A DNA stretch of 14,638 bases from CAYMWF01 sp964394085 [NCBI: uncultured Gemmatimonadota bacterium] (GCA_964394085.1 CAYMWF010000087.1:1-14638); one strand, 5' to 3'. Counted from the stretch's first letter, positions 1 to 8,166 are shown. A program made the numbers and translations. The notes: a model not told the origin generated them from the letters alone.

Positions 1-1250
1 CCCATCGGCTCGGAGAGGAAGCTGTGGATATGCCGCTCGAGGATCGATTCGAAATCGGGCTGCATCTTGCGTCCCGCCACCTGGACGTGGATGGCGAGGG
101 GCAGCGCCGCTCCCTCCTCGATATCGCCGATTTCAGAGCCGGCCACGTTCACCCGCCCGTCCTCCACCTGCTCCATCGGCAGGCTTTCGAGGTATTCGAA
201 CCCCCGGTGCTTCTTCCCGCCGAACTCGACGGCCATATCCTCCCTGCGGACCCGCTCCCCTTCGAAGGCGGGGCCGTGACGCACAGGGATCGGGATGTCC
301 ACCGTCAGGATCTTGAGGCCGCGGACTTCGATGGCCCGGGATGGGAGGTCGGCGTGGGAGACGCCCGATACCACGTGCTCGTACGTGCATATGCCGGTCG
401 GGAGGATTTGCGGGATGCCGGTGTCGGCGATGACCGGGAAGCCGAAATTGATCGCCCCGGCGGCGGTGGCGTATTTTTCGTCGTCCACCTCGCCCAGGGC
501 CAGGACGAAGGCGAAGACACGCTTCTTGTTATATAGAAGGATTTGCCTGGTCGCTTCGAGGGAGCCGGGCTGCAGGCCGCCGAAGGTCATGGCCGAGCGG
601 CAGGCGAATCCGAGCGCGTGAACGATGGACGAGGTGTCCGGGCCGTAAGGAACGAGGAAGGTGTCCCAGTTCATTTCGACCCCCCGGCGGTGAATCTGGC
701 CGGCCATGGTCTCGCCGTTGGTGTTCGACCCCAGAAAAACCAGGATGTTCCGCTCCTGGAGATCACGCGCCAGCGCCTCGGCGGTCTCGTCGTCGGGAAG
801 GGCGCCCACGCAGGCGGCGAACCCCGGCATCCTTCCGTCCACCAGCTTGATGCCCTGCTCCCTGAGGATGCTGTCGGGCGTCGGCCCGAGCCAGAAACCG
901 GACACGAGGTCGGTTCCATCGAGGGGTTTCAGCACCTCCACGGTTTCGTGAGCTACGAGGGTCGCCGCCCCCGCGTCGAGGGTTCCGCCCAGGTAGGGCA
1001 GCCACACCTGTTCGGACGGTTCGGGCGGCAGCCAGTTCCGCGCCTCCTCGAGGGTTTCGACCAGGTCGCCGAGTTTTTCGACCCTCTTCCCGGTCAGGGT
1101 AAGGATCACCGGCAAAGCGTAAGCGGTTCCGGGGAAGCTTACTTCCGTGTCGGGTCCGCGGGTTTCGAGGACGCGGGCGAGTTTCTTCTCGGCCCTCGCG
1201 ACGCAGGCGTGGGCCCCCCTGATGGCTGCGGCTGCGATTATTTTCGACAT
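1..1250 (-). CDS. acsB: Acetyl-CoA synthase catalytic subunit AcsB, N-terminal part (runs off the left edge)
   Basis: AcsB is the acetyl-CoA synthase subunit of the bifunctional CODH/ACS complex. It condenses CO, a methyl group from the corrinoid iron-sulfur protein, and CoA. About 416 residues are visible of a family length near 730. The protein begins MSKIIAAAAIRGAH. Recognisable family segments are RGPDTEVSFPGTAYALPVI with GKRVEKLGDL (about 31-65), GIKLVDGRMPG, a GLQPGS segment, RHGPAFEGE, and near the edge LPLAIHVQVAGRKMQPDFES and LERHIHSF. These match the N-terminal CODH-binding and middle domains of the bacterial enzyme, so it is not the shorter archaeal CdhC. The A-cluster cysteines lie beyond the window. 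The ATG is preceded by GGGAGA about 10 nt upstream. The N-terminus is some 20 residues shorter than that of the Moorella enzyme. Other Wood-Ljungdahl genes probably follow to the left, which is inference. Confidence 0.93.
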   Translation of the reverse strand, partial: MSKIIAAAAIRGAHACVARAEKKLARVLETRGPDTEVSFPGTAYALPVILTLTGKRVEKLGDLVETLEEARNWLPPEPSEQVWLPYLGGTLDAGAATLVAHETVEVLKPLDGTDLVSGFWLGPTPDSILREQGIKLVDGRMPGFAACVGALPDDETAEALARDLQERNILVFLGSNTNGETMAGQIHRRGVEMNWDTFLVPYGPDTSSIVHALGFACRSAMTFGGLQPGSLEATRQILLYNKKRVFAFVLALGEVDDEKYATAAGAINFGFPVIADTGIPQILPTGICTYEHVVSGVSHADLPSRAIEVRGLKILTVDIPIPVRHGPAFEGERVRREDMAVEFGGKKHRGFEYLESLPMEQVEDGRVNVAGSEIGDIEEGAALPLAIHVQVAGRKMQPDFESILERHIHSFLSEPM

Positions 1251-1401
1251 AAGCTGCTTTTCTCCCGAAATACACGGCTTCCTGATATACTTTTATTCAG
1301 AGTCACCGGTATAATGTCATACTATTCATATTTTTAGAGAATACGTAGCCGGTGAGCGCCCAAACCGTTATAAAATTGCAAGATAAAAGAAATAATCGAA
1401 C

Positions 1402-1417
1402 GAGGAGAGCGCTCCTC
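1402..1417. repeat. Short GC-rich inverted repeat
   Basis: The sequence is GAGGAG, AGCG, CTCCTC, a perfect 6-bp stem with a 4-nt loop. It lies in the acsB/ATPase A divergent spacer, about 150 bp upstream of the acsB start. There is no T-run on either side, so it is not a good intrinsic terminator. It may be a regulator site or chance. Confidence 0.35.
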
Positions 1418-1552
1418 ACAGGTTAGAGAAGAATAACGGATTTCGGTTCGAATTCAACAACTCAATCTGGTTTTCAAATTAAATGGATTCCGGAAGATCC
1501 GGACCCCGCGGTGATTTCTGGAATAAGGCCTTAAATGTTGATATTTTTAACC

Positions 1553-1582
1553 TTGACTTAATAAATTACCGCGTTATATATA
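1553..1582 (+). promoter_or_regulatory. Putative sigma70-type promoter of ATPase A, abutting the start codon
   Basis: TTGACT (1553-1558) is followed after 16-18 nt by overlapping TATATA boxes (1575-1582). The ATG is at 1587, so transcription would start at or next to the initiation codon. No Shine-Dalgarno sequence is present in front of the ATG, and the frame is closed by TAA at 1581-1583. This is consistent with a leaderless mRNA, read from sequence only. Confidence 0.5.
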
Positions 1583-1586
1583 AAGT

Positions 1587-2747
1587 ATGTTTCAGAGATG
1601 GCTTTCTATTGATCAGGGGAAAAGCTCCCTTATTATCGGACCGCGGCGGAGCGGAAAAACAACTTTATTATTAGACCGATATCCGAACCATACCTATGCC
1701 ACCCTTGATGACCTTGACTTTTTGGGATGGGCGAAGAAAGATCCGAAGGGCTTTATTTCACACCTGGGCGAAAAAGCTGTTATAGATGAAATCCAGCGGT
1801 TGCCCAAGCTGACCATTGCAGTCAAGTACGCAATCGATAACACGAATGCAACATTCATAATGACCGGCTCAAGTTCTCTCGGGCTTCTGGATGCTTCGGC
1901 GGATACCCTTGCCGGCCGGATTAACATCTACTCCCTTCCGACCTTGTGCTGGGGTGAAGAAAAAGGAGCACCCGGCCACGGATTTTTCAATGATCGATTG
2001 AACGATATCGAAATAAAAAAAGCAGCACGCCTGATGAACGATGCTTTGACTTTGGGGCAGTTTCCCGAGGTGATCGCTCAACAGGATGCTTCAGCCGGTA
2101 CAGCCTTGTTGAAAAATTACAGAAATACGTATTTCACGCGTGACGTAATGCAGCTTGCCAATATCGAGAATATCGACGGTATGACGGCTCTTTTCGATAA
2201 TATCGCACGGTCCATCGGGTCCCATCTCGAAATATCGAATTTCGCCAGAGAAACGGGCATGAGTTATCCCACAACCCGGAAATATGTGAATGTCCTCAAT
2301 CAGTCCCAGTTGACATTCAAACTACCGGGTTACCAGTTCGGGCCTGCGAAAAGACATTTGAAAGCGGCAAAAACGTATTATGCGGATAACGGGATAATCC
2401 AGAGTCTCGGCGTTCAGCTTTCCGAGGGGCAAATCTTCGAGAATTTCGTTATCGCGGAGCTGGAAAAGCGGAGAAAACTCGGTTTTATCCCGAGCAATCA
2501 ATTTTATTATTACAAAAGCGCTTCCGGCCGGGAAATCGACCTGGTCTTCGAATCGGGTCGCGACCTGTATGCCGTTGAAGTAAAAGCGACAGCCAGACCC
2601 GGAAATAGAGAGATCCGTAATCTGCGGTCATTCGCCGCCGGGCTGAAAAGATCCGTTCGTCTTTATCTGATCTATGGCGGCGAGGAATATGCTGAAATCG
2701 ATGGGATCAGACTGATCCCGGCGGCGGCATTATTCAGGGGATGCTGA
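1587..2747 (+). CDS. AAA_14/DUF4143 family ATPase (ATPase A)
   Basis: This is a complete 386-residue P-loop ATPase of the AAA_14 plus DUF4143 architecture, a widespread family whose cellular role is not established. Walker A is GPRRSGKTT (18-26), Walker B is AVIDE (D67, E68), and a sensor-like MTGSSS lies at 92-97. A winged-helix-like stretch follows at about 213-250 (LEISNFARETGMSYPTTRKY). The C-terminal part carries a PD-(D/E)XK-like signature: E316-x-D318, then E331-V-K333. The start is forced by an in-frame TAA just upstream and has no ribosome binding site. The gene points against both neighbours, is visibly lower in G+C than they are, and sits between the end of the CODH operon (17 nt away) and acsB. 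That fits an inserted, separately acquired gene. The family call is firm and the function unknown. Confidence 0.92.
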   Translation: MFQRWLSIDQGKSSLIIGPRRSGKTTLLLDRYPNHTYATLDDLDFLGWAKKDPKGFISHLGEKAVIDEIQRLPKLTIAVKYAIDNTNATFIMTGSSSLGLLDASADTLAGRINIYSLPTLCWGEEKGAPGHGFFNDRLNDIEIKKAARLMNDALTLGQFPEVIAQQDASAGTALLKNYRNTYFTRDVMQLANIENIDGMTALFDNIARSIGSHLEISNFARETGMSYPTTRKYVNVLNQSQLTFKLPGYQFGPAKRHLKAAKTYYADNGIIQSLGVQLSEGQIFENFVIAELEKRRKLGFIPSNQFYYYKSASGREIDLVFESGRDLYAVEVKATARPGNREIRNLRSFAAGLKRSVRLYLIYGGEEYAEIDGIRLIPAAALFRGC

Positions 2748-2764
2748 ATTCAATGGCGCGGTCA

Positions 2765-4471
2765 TCAAGTCGAAACGAGCGGGGTCAGCAGCCGGAACAG
2801 GTTGTCGGCCGTCAGGCGCTTCCGGATCTCCCGGCTTACTTCGACCTTATCCCTGTATAGCCTGTAGAAGAGCCCCGCTCCGGTAATGTCGCCGTAGAGG
2901 AGGGCTCCGAGGAGCAGTCCGTTTTCGAAAACGAGCTTGCGATACGACTCGTCGCTGTTCGAAAGGACTACGGTTACCGCGTCTTCGATTCTTCCGGGAC
3001 GGACTTCCCCGATCGAGATAATCGCCGTATCGAAGAACCTCGATGCGTTTTTGCTCAAGGCGCCGGCGCCCGCCTTCTTCACCCCTACCGCGGCGGCGCC
3101 CGCGGCTCTTCCCATTTCATAAGCCACCGGCCAGATTCCGCTCACAGAGGGCTCGCCCGAATGAGGATCCACGGTTTCGGCGCAATCCCCCGCCGCGAAA
3201 ATGCCGGGAAGGTTCGTCCTTCCGTAATTGTCGACTGAGATGCCCCGTCCGATGGCCAGGCCGCTCCCCTCGAGCCATTCCACGTTCGGTTCGATGCCTT
3301 TGCCGACCACGACGAGGTTCGCTTCGATTAACTCACCGTTATCGAGCTGGACCCCCTCGACCCGGTCATCGCCCTTGATTCCGGCGACTCCGCGTCCCGT
3401 GCGGATATCGAGACCGTGAGAGGAGAAGAGATCTCCGACGCGGCGCCCCGCCTCCCCGTCCACCATCTGTGAAAGAAGGTGGGGCGAACGCACCACCACC
3501 GTTGTTTTCACGCCCCGGCGCAGCAGGGCTTCGCAGGTCTGGAGCCCCACGTTGCCGCCGCCGAGAACCACCGCCCCGGCGCCCGGAACCGCCGTCCGGT
3601 TGATCCCGATCATGTCGTCCATGTCCCGCAGGAGGAATACGCCTTCCAGGTCGATCCCGGGGATATCCGGCTTAGCGCCCCTGGCGCCGGTGGCGATGAC
3701 GAGCCTGTCGCAGGAGAGGGTGTCGCCGTCTTCCAGGGTTACGGTGCGGGTTTCAGGGTCGAGGCCGACGGCCTTCTTTCCCTTCACCAGGCGGATGCCG
3801 AGCTCTTTTTCGAGGAACTCGGCGCTGCGCCATTCCAGTTTCGCTTCGGCCGCGTCATCCGCCTGGAGATAGGGCAGCATCGGGCGGGAATATCCGAAAA
3901 CCGTGTCGGCGGCGGCAACGATTATCTCGGCGCCGGGGGCGTATTCCCGCGCGGCTTCGCAGGCCGCCAGGCCCGCCGCAGACGCACCGACCACCACGAT
4001 CCGGCCGGTAAAATCGCTTTTCTGTTCCGCGGAATCCTCCCTTTCCGTTATTGAAAGAGCCCCGGTCGGGCATGCTTCGAGGCATGCGGGCGAATCAAGG
4101 TCGGAACAGATATCGCAGCGGAGCGCCGCGCCGGTGCCGATTTCGGGCATGATGCCTGTGGCGCAGACCATGTAGCACATCCAGCAGCCGACGCACCGGT
4201 CGTCCTCGATGGTTATCCGGCCGCTCGCGGGATCGCGGGACAGGGCGCCGCTCTTGCAGGCGAACACGCAGAGCGGTTCACCGCACTGGCGGCAGCGGAG
4301 CGATTCGGGGCCGTACGCCGAGGAGGTCAGGATCATGCGCTTCCGGGGGAGAGGGCTTTCCGATACGGCTTCGGCCAGGTTTCCGCTCTTCGAATGCGCC
4401 ACGGCGCAGGCGAGCTCGCACGTCCTGCATGTCAGGCACAGGTCCCGGTCGAATTCGATGATATTAACCAA
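2765..4471 (-). CDS. CooF-like four-cluster ferredoxin fused to a FAD/NAD(P)H oxidoreductase
   Basis: This 568-residue protein joins two parts that are usually separate in CODH operons. Residues 1-145 are a CooF/HycB-type polyferredoxin with four cysteine groups: C12/15/18/22, C60/63/68/72, C93/96/99/103 and C119/122/130/134, enough for four [4Fe-4S] clusters. Residues from about 156 form a pyridine-nucleotide disulfide-oxidoreductase-like flavoprotein. It has a FAD-binding GASAAG (162-167), ATGA (260-263), an NAD(P)-binding GGGNVG (304-309), a FAD-contact GIFAAGD (423-429) and a C-terminal domain to 568. The expected role is electron transfer between CooS and NAD(P)H, by analogy with the separate cooF and FNOR genes beside some clostridial CODHs. 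The start is a TTG, one base after the cooS stop, with GGAG 7 nt upstream, so it is probably translationally coupled. It is the last gene of the operon. I saw no second redox-active CxxC in the flavoprotein part. Confidence 0.93.
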   Translation of the reverse strand: MVNIIEFDRDLCLTCRTCELACAVAHSKSGNLAEAVSESPLPRKRMILTSSAYGPESLRCRQCGEPLCVFACKSGALSRDPASGRITIEDDRCVGCWMCYMVCATGIMPEIGTGAALRCDICSDLDSPACLEACPTGALSITEREDSAEQKSDFTGRIVVVGASAAGLAACEAAREYAPGAEIIVAAADTVFGYSRPMLPYLQADDAAEAKLEWRSAEFLEKELGIRLVKGKKAVGLDPETRTVTLEDGDTLSCDRLVIATGARGAKPDIPGIDLEGVFLLRDMDDMIGINRTAVPGAGAVVLGGGNVGLQTCEALLRRGVKTTVVVRSPHLLSQMVDGEAGRRVGDLFSSHGLDIRTGRGVAGIKGDDRVEGVQLDNGELIEANLVVVGKGIEPNVEWLEGSGLAIGRGISVDNYGRTNLPGIFAAGDCAETVDPHSGEPSVSGIWPVAYEMGRAAGAAAVGVKKAGAGALSKNASRFFDTAIISIGEVRPGRIEDAVTVVLSNSDESYRKLVFENGLLLGALLYGDITGAGLFYRLYRDKVEVSREIRKRLTADNLFRLLTPLVST

Positions 4472-4472
4472 A

Positions 4473-6506
4473 TCAGTTCTCCGGTTCTCCGGCCTGGCTC
4501 TTCCGCTGCTTCTCTCCGCAGCCGAGCGATTCGAGCCCTTTCGGCTGAATGTAAGTGGCCAGGGTTCTGGGAACGGCGGCGGCGACGGCCCGTTCGGTTT
4601 CGTCGAACATCATCGGAGCCAGCTTGAGCGCTTTCCTCTTTTCGTCGAGCCTGTCGATAATGGCCTCGGCGCCGGCGCGGGCGTCGTCGGTGAAGAGGAA
4701 TTTTCCGCCCAGCTCCGACTCCACGTCGTTTTCCAGGTACCGCCTGACCGCGGAGCTCCCGGCCAGCCGCGGAACGGGCATGAACACGGTGAATACGCCC
4801 GAGGCAACCGCGTAGCAGCCGATGGTGATCGCTTTTTCGCTCATCGCTTCGGGGGCGGCGGCGGCCACGGGGAGCTCCGACAGGTCTTCGCCGATTCCGC
4901 CTTCGGCGGCTATCGCCGCGCACGCGGTCAGTATTCTCGAATTGTCCACGCAGCTGCCCAGGTGGAGGACCGGCGGGATGCCGGCTGCTTCACAGACTTC
5001 CCTCAGCCCCGGTCCCGCCGCCTCGAGGGCCGCTTCGGGCCGGAGGAGCCCCGCCTTTGCCGAGGCGATGGCGCTGCAGCCGGTCTGGACCACGAGCACG
5101 TCCCGGGCCAGGAGGTGCCGGACGAGGGCCAGGTGGTTCGCGTCCTGCGTCACCCTGGTGGTGTTGCAGCCGACCACGCCGGCGACTCCGCGGATGCGCC
5201 CCGCCGCCACGGCGTCGTTGAGCGGGCGGTAACCGGAGCGGAAGCGCCCGCCCAGGTAATAAGGCATGTTGCCCGCGGTGAAGCCCGCCACCAGGTCCAT
5301 GCTTTCGCGCGGGATCTGGACATTGGAGCGGTCTCTGCGGGGATACGCCTCGATGGCGAGCTTCAGGATTTCGCGGGCCGTCTCGCGAGGGTTCGCCGGG
5401 TCGAACTCGAGGCGCTCGGCGGCCGGAATATGGGCGATATGGGAGGTGGTCACCACCCGGGTGTGAAAACAGGACGCCACCCGGGGCAGCGACGGCAGAA
5501 CGCACTGCACGTCCACCACCATGAGGTCGACCGCGCCGGTGAGCAGCGCGAGCTCCTGGTGCAGGTAGTTGCCTGCGACGGGCATCCCCTGCCGCATGAG
5601 TATCTCGTTGGCCGTGCAGCAGATACCCGCGATATTGATCCCGTCCGACCCGGCCTCCGCGGCCAGGGAGAGGATCTCCTCCTCCCGGGACGCCCGGACG
5701 AGCCACTCGCTCAGCACCGGTTCGTGGCCGTGCACCAGTATGTTGATTCTATCCTCCTCGAGGACGCCGAGGTTCACCCGGGAGCGGATCGCTTCGGGCT
5801 CGCCGAAGAGGATATCCGACCCGTCGGTGGCGATCATCGAGCCGCCCCACCCGTCGGCGAGCGCCGCCCTGAAAGCCGCGCGCAGCAGCGCCACCGGGTC
5901 GGACTCGACGCCGTGGTGGGTGCGATGGAGGAGTTCCACGATTTCCCGATCGATGCCCCGGGGGAGGATGCCCGCTTTTTCCCATCGTTCCCGCTGCCCC
6001 TCCGGTGCGCGCATCAGCGGCGCCGGCGGAGCGTCCTGGACGCCGAACTGGGCTTTGAAAGCGTTCGCGAGCTCGCCCGCCACCTCTCCGTCGTCCCGGT
6101 TCGCCGTTTCGATTCCCCAGTCCGCGGCCACCTGCCTCATCCTTCCGGGATCTGTAACCGCGTATCCGGAGGCCGGGCCCTTTTCACAGGCGAGCCGGAA
6201 CACCTCCGCGACTTCGCGGCCGTGATCGCTGTGGGCGGCCGCGCCGGCGGCGACCGCGCGGGCCATGTTGCGGGCCACGATCAGGTCGGCGTCGGCGCCG
6301 CAGATCCCTTCTCGCGGACCTTCGCCGAAGGGGTCGATGCGGCAGGGGCCCATGTAACAGATATGGCAGCACAGGCCCAGCTCTCCGAACCCGCACTGGG
6401 GCTGGAGCGCTTCGTGCCGGTCCCAGGCCGTGGATGATTCGAGGGCTTCGGCCCTTTCCAGCATTTCGCGGGCTGCGGGGTCGACTGTTCGGTTATCGGG
6501 TAACAC
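4473..6506 (-). CDS. cooS: Anaerobic Ni-CO dehydrogenase catalytic subunit CooS
   Basis: CooS catalyses CO + H2O <-> CO2 + 2 e- + 2 H+. From the GTG start the protein has 677 residues. Cysteines 38 and 46 fit the intersubunit D-cluster, and 47, 50, 55 and 69 the B-cluster. C-cluster candidates are H261 (VHGHEP), C296/C297 (GICCT), C335 (VDVQC), C447 (GCNTT), C477 (TGCSA) and C519 (GSCVDN). These nearly coincide with the Carboxydothermus CODH-II positions. The C-terminus is about 40 residues longer than in that enzyme. I chose the GTG at 6506 because GGAGG (6514-6518) lies 7 nt upstream. A TTG at 6560, overlapping the cooC stop, would add 18 residues but has no ribosome binding site. The sequence resembles monofunctional CooS (DPFGEGP, GCYAVASG) more than the AcsA of acetogen CODH/ACS. 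It is the third gene of the operon. Confidence 0.96.
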   Translation of the reverse strand: MLPDNRTVDPAAREMLERAEALESSTAWDRHEALQPQCGFGELGLCCHICYMGPCRIDPFGEGPREGICGADADLIVARNMARAVAAGAAAHSDHGREVAEVFRLACEKGPASGYAVTDPGRMRQVAADWGIETANRDDGEVAGELANAFKAQFGVQDAPPAPLMRAPEGQRERWEKAGILPRGIDREIVELLHRTHHGVESDPVALLRAAFRAALADGWGGSMIATDGSDILFGEPEAIRSRVNLGVLEEDRINILVHGHEPVLSEWLVRASREEEILSLAAEAGSDGINIAGICCTANEILMRQGMPVAGNYLHQELALLTGAVDLMVVDVQCVLPSLPRVASCFHTRVVTTSHIAHIPAAERLEFDPANPRETAREILKLAIEAYPRRDRSNVQIPRESMDLVAGFTAGNMPYYLGGRFRSGYRPLNDAVAAGRIRGVAGVVGCNTTRVTQDANHLALVRHLLARDVLVVQTGCSAIASAKAGLLRPEAALEAAGPGLREVCEAAGIPPVLHLGSCVDNSRILTACAAIAAEGGIGEDLSELPVAAAAPEAMSEKAITIGCYAVASGVFTVFMPVPRLAGSSAVRRYLENDVESELGGKFLFTDDARAGAEAIIDRLDEKRKALKLAPMMFDETERAVAAAVPRTLATYIQPKGLESLGCGEKQRKSQAGEPEN

Positions 6507-6556
6507 CGGTGGTCCTCCATCTTCGACGGCGGGTCGTTCTTCCCGCCGGAACGGGC

Positions 6557-7303
6557 TCAATCCAGGAGCCGGGCGGTCAGTCGTTTCATTTCCCTGTGGA
6601 AGCGCAGATCGGCGTTGAAACTGCCGGTCCGGGCTTCGAACTCAAGGGCGCTGTCGAACGGCAGCTCCCCGAAAAGGTGAACTTCCTTCAGGTTTTCTTC
6701 GATAAATTCAGAGTCGTCCTGCTGCCTGATCTTGTTCGCTATCGCCAGGGTCTGCTTGATTCCAAGCTCCTTGGAAAGGGCTATGGTTTTACGGGCGGTC
6801 CTGAGGCTGGCCCAGCCCGGCTCCACCACGATCAGCATGATATCAACGCCCTCGGCGGTGCCCCTGCCCAGGTGTTCCACGCCGGCCTCCATGTCCACGA
6901 CCACGTATTCGTCGCCGCCGGTAAAAACATGGTTCAGCACTTCGCGCAGAAGCACGTTTTCGGGGCAGGCGCACCCGGTCTTTCCGCCTTCGATCCCCCC
7001 CATCACCAGGATGCGCACGCCGTCCACGATCACGCCGAACCTTTCCGGGATATCGTCGACACGGGGGTTCATCCGCAGGAATCCGCCCCATCCGCCGCCG
7101 CCGACCCGTTCCTCGATCAGGGTTTTCAACCCGGCAAGGGGAGGTATTTCTTTGCCCGTATAACCCAGGGTGGCGGCCAGGTTGGCGTCCGGATCGGCGT
7201 CCACGGCCGTGACCTTGAAACCCTCGTCTTTAATGGACCTTACCAGAGACGCCGTAACGGTCGTCTTTCCGACCCCGCCTTTACCCGATACCGCGATTTT
7301 CAT
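6557..7303 (-). CDS. cooC: CODH nickel-insertion ATPase CooC
   Basis: This is a 248-residue MinD/NifH-superfamily ATPase that helps insert nickel into the C-cluster of CooS in the cytoplasm. It has a deviant Walker A, GKGGVGKTT (7-15), a switch-like DADPDANL (35-42), VVVDMEAG (134-141), and the CooC-specific nickel-binding CxC at C111-A-C113 (GCACPEN). The ATG at 7303 is preferred over longer frames because the P-loop begins at residue 7 and GGGAGG (7311-7316) sits 7 nt upstream. The start overlaps the stop of the preceding ATPase gene by ATGA. The ribosome binding site lies inside that gene's last codons, a sign of translational coupling. cooS begins about 50 nt downstream, which supports the assignment. 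Confidence 0.94.
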   Translation of the reverse strand: MKIAVSGKGGVGKTTVTASLVRSIKDEGFKVTAVDADPDANLAATLGYTGKEIPPLAGLKTLIEERVGGGGWGGFLRMNPRVDDIPERFGVIVDGVRILVMGGIEGGKTGCACPENVLLREVLNHVFTGGDEYVVVDMEAGVEHLGRGTAEGVDIMLIVVEPGWASLRTARKTIALSKELGIKQTLAIANKIRQQDDSEFIEENLKEVHLFGELPFDSALEFEARTGSFNADLRFHREMKRLTARLLD

Positions 7304-8166
7304 ACCGCATCCTCCCAGCCGGAAAGGGCTTCGAGAGCCGGTGAAGATGAATCGAGCTCGAGCAGCGATCTTCCCGATGCCTCGAAAGCCGATACGGCCT
7401 GGTCCAGCGGGACGGTCCATATGCGGGTGAAGACGCCGTCGCCGGACGACGTGTCTGGTTTCGCGGAGCCGCCTCCTCCAACCGTTGTCGTCGTCGATAT
7501 TTCAGCGCCGCCGACGCCGGCGGATGCTGCCGCCGATTCAGAAGCGACGAGGTCCGCCGATGCAACCGATACGATTTCCGCCGCGCGGGGATCCTCATTT
7601 TCGAAACCGTTCAGAACGAGTTCCACCTGCGGAGGGAGACGTTGGTGCAGCTCTTCGAAGAGCGACAGGGAACGGCGAACCGTCTCGGCGCCCATACGCG
7701 ACCGGTTCGTGACGCAGACGAGCCGGTCGGGTCGGCCGGAAGTTCTTCGGGAGAGATGTTCGAGCCCGGCCTCGCAGTCGATGAGAACGTGGCGGTAGGA
7801 CCGGGTCAGGCGGCCGAGGAGGTCCCGCAGCAGGTTGTTGACGAAGCAGTAGCACCCGGGGCCCTCGAGGCGGCCCATCGTAAGGAGGTCGAAACCGGTC
7901 GATTCTTCGATCACTTCCTCGACTCCGAAAGCGAGCCAGTCCGATTTCGACATCGACGCGGGTTTGTTCTCCTCGTCGCGGAATCCCTCCCGCAGGTCTC
8001 CGATGGTGGACTCGACGGGCACTCCCAGGACGGGGCCCAGGCAGGATGACGGGTCGGCGTCGATGGCCAGGACGGGCGTCTCACCCGCTCCGATCAGCCG
8101 ATGAAGCAGAAGCGACGTCACCGTCGTCTTTCCGACGCCACCTTTGCCGATTACAGCCGTGATCAT
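7300..8166 (-). CDS. CooC/AcsF-family maturation ATPase (second copy)
   Basis: This 288-residue protein is a divergent relative of the CooC encoded next to it. It has GKGGVGKTT (7-15), DADPSSCLG (37-44), VLIDCEAG (127-134) and a CxC motif C105-Y-C107 (GCYCFVNN) where CooC binds nickel. It starts the operon; a purine-rich stretch ending in GAGAGG lies 5 nt before the ATG. Two CooC-type ATPases together often reflect one factor for CODH (CooC) and one for acetyl-CoA synthase (AcsF). With acsB nearby, the AcsF role is plausible but not shown. A low-complexity segment rich in Ala, Ser, Thr and Gly (about 200-245) is inserted before the final conserved strand and has no counterpart in the neighbouring CooC. 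It may be a linker specific to this lineage. Confidence 0.9.
   Translation of the reverse strand: MITAVIGKGGVGKTTVTSLLLHRLIGAGETPVLAIDADPSSCLGPVLGVPVESTIGDLREGFRDEENKPASMSKSDWLAFGVEEVIEESTGFDLLTMGRLEGPGCYCFVNNLLRDLLGRLTRSYRHVLIDCEAGLEHLSRRTSGRPDRLVCVTNRSRMGAETVRRSLSLFEELHQRLPPQVELVLNGFENEDPRAAEIVSVASADLVASESAAASAGVGGAEISTTTTVGGGGSAKPDTSSGDGVFTRIWTVPLDQAVSAFEASGRSLLELDSSSPALEALSGWEDAV
7432..7569 (-). other. Low-complexity insertion within the second CooC-like ATPase
   Basis: This interval encodes about 45 residues dominated by Ala, Ser, Thr, Gly and Val, including STTTTVGGGGSAK. By eye it separates the VELVLNGFENEDP strand from the TRIWTVPLDQAVSAFE segment, which align with IANKIRQQDDSEF and LFGELPFDSALEFE of the adjacent CooC. 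In that protein the two segments are nearly contiguous. The reading frame is kept throughout, so it is not a frameshift artefact. Confidence 0.6.

Larger units (their letters stand above)
1251..1586. other. Non-coding spacer between divergent acsB and ATPase A
   Basis: This 336-bp stretch is visibly richer in A+T than the CODH genes. It contains the ribosome binding site of acsB (minus strand, about 1261-1266), a GC-rich inverted repeat at 1402-1417, an AAATTGCAAG motif ending at 1382 that recurs next to ATPase C, and a promoter-like pair just before ATPase A. A 63-codon open frame on the plus strand (from 1483) overlaps the ATPase start in another frame and looks non-coding. I found no convincing promoter boxes for acsB. 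Confidence 0.6.

Noticed and set aside
24-1337. Two long plus-strand frames opposite acsB
   Set aside because: They lie antisense to an unmistakable AcsB and show only codon-bias artefact composition.
1402-1417. Intrinsic terminator for acsB or ATPase A
   Set aside because: It lies upstream of both divergent genes and has no T-run.
4209-6437. A 742-codon open frame on the plus strand opposite cooS
   Set aside because: It is antisense to a clear CooS with all metal ligands. Its translation is Arg/Gly/His-rich with no family features. Long antisense frames are expected in high-G+C coding DNA.
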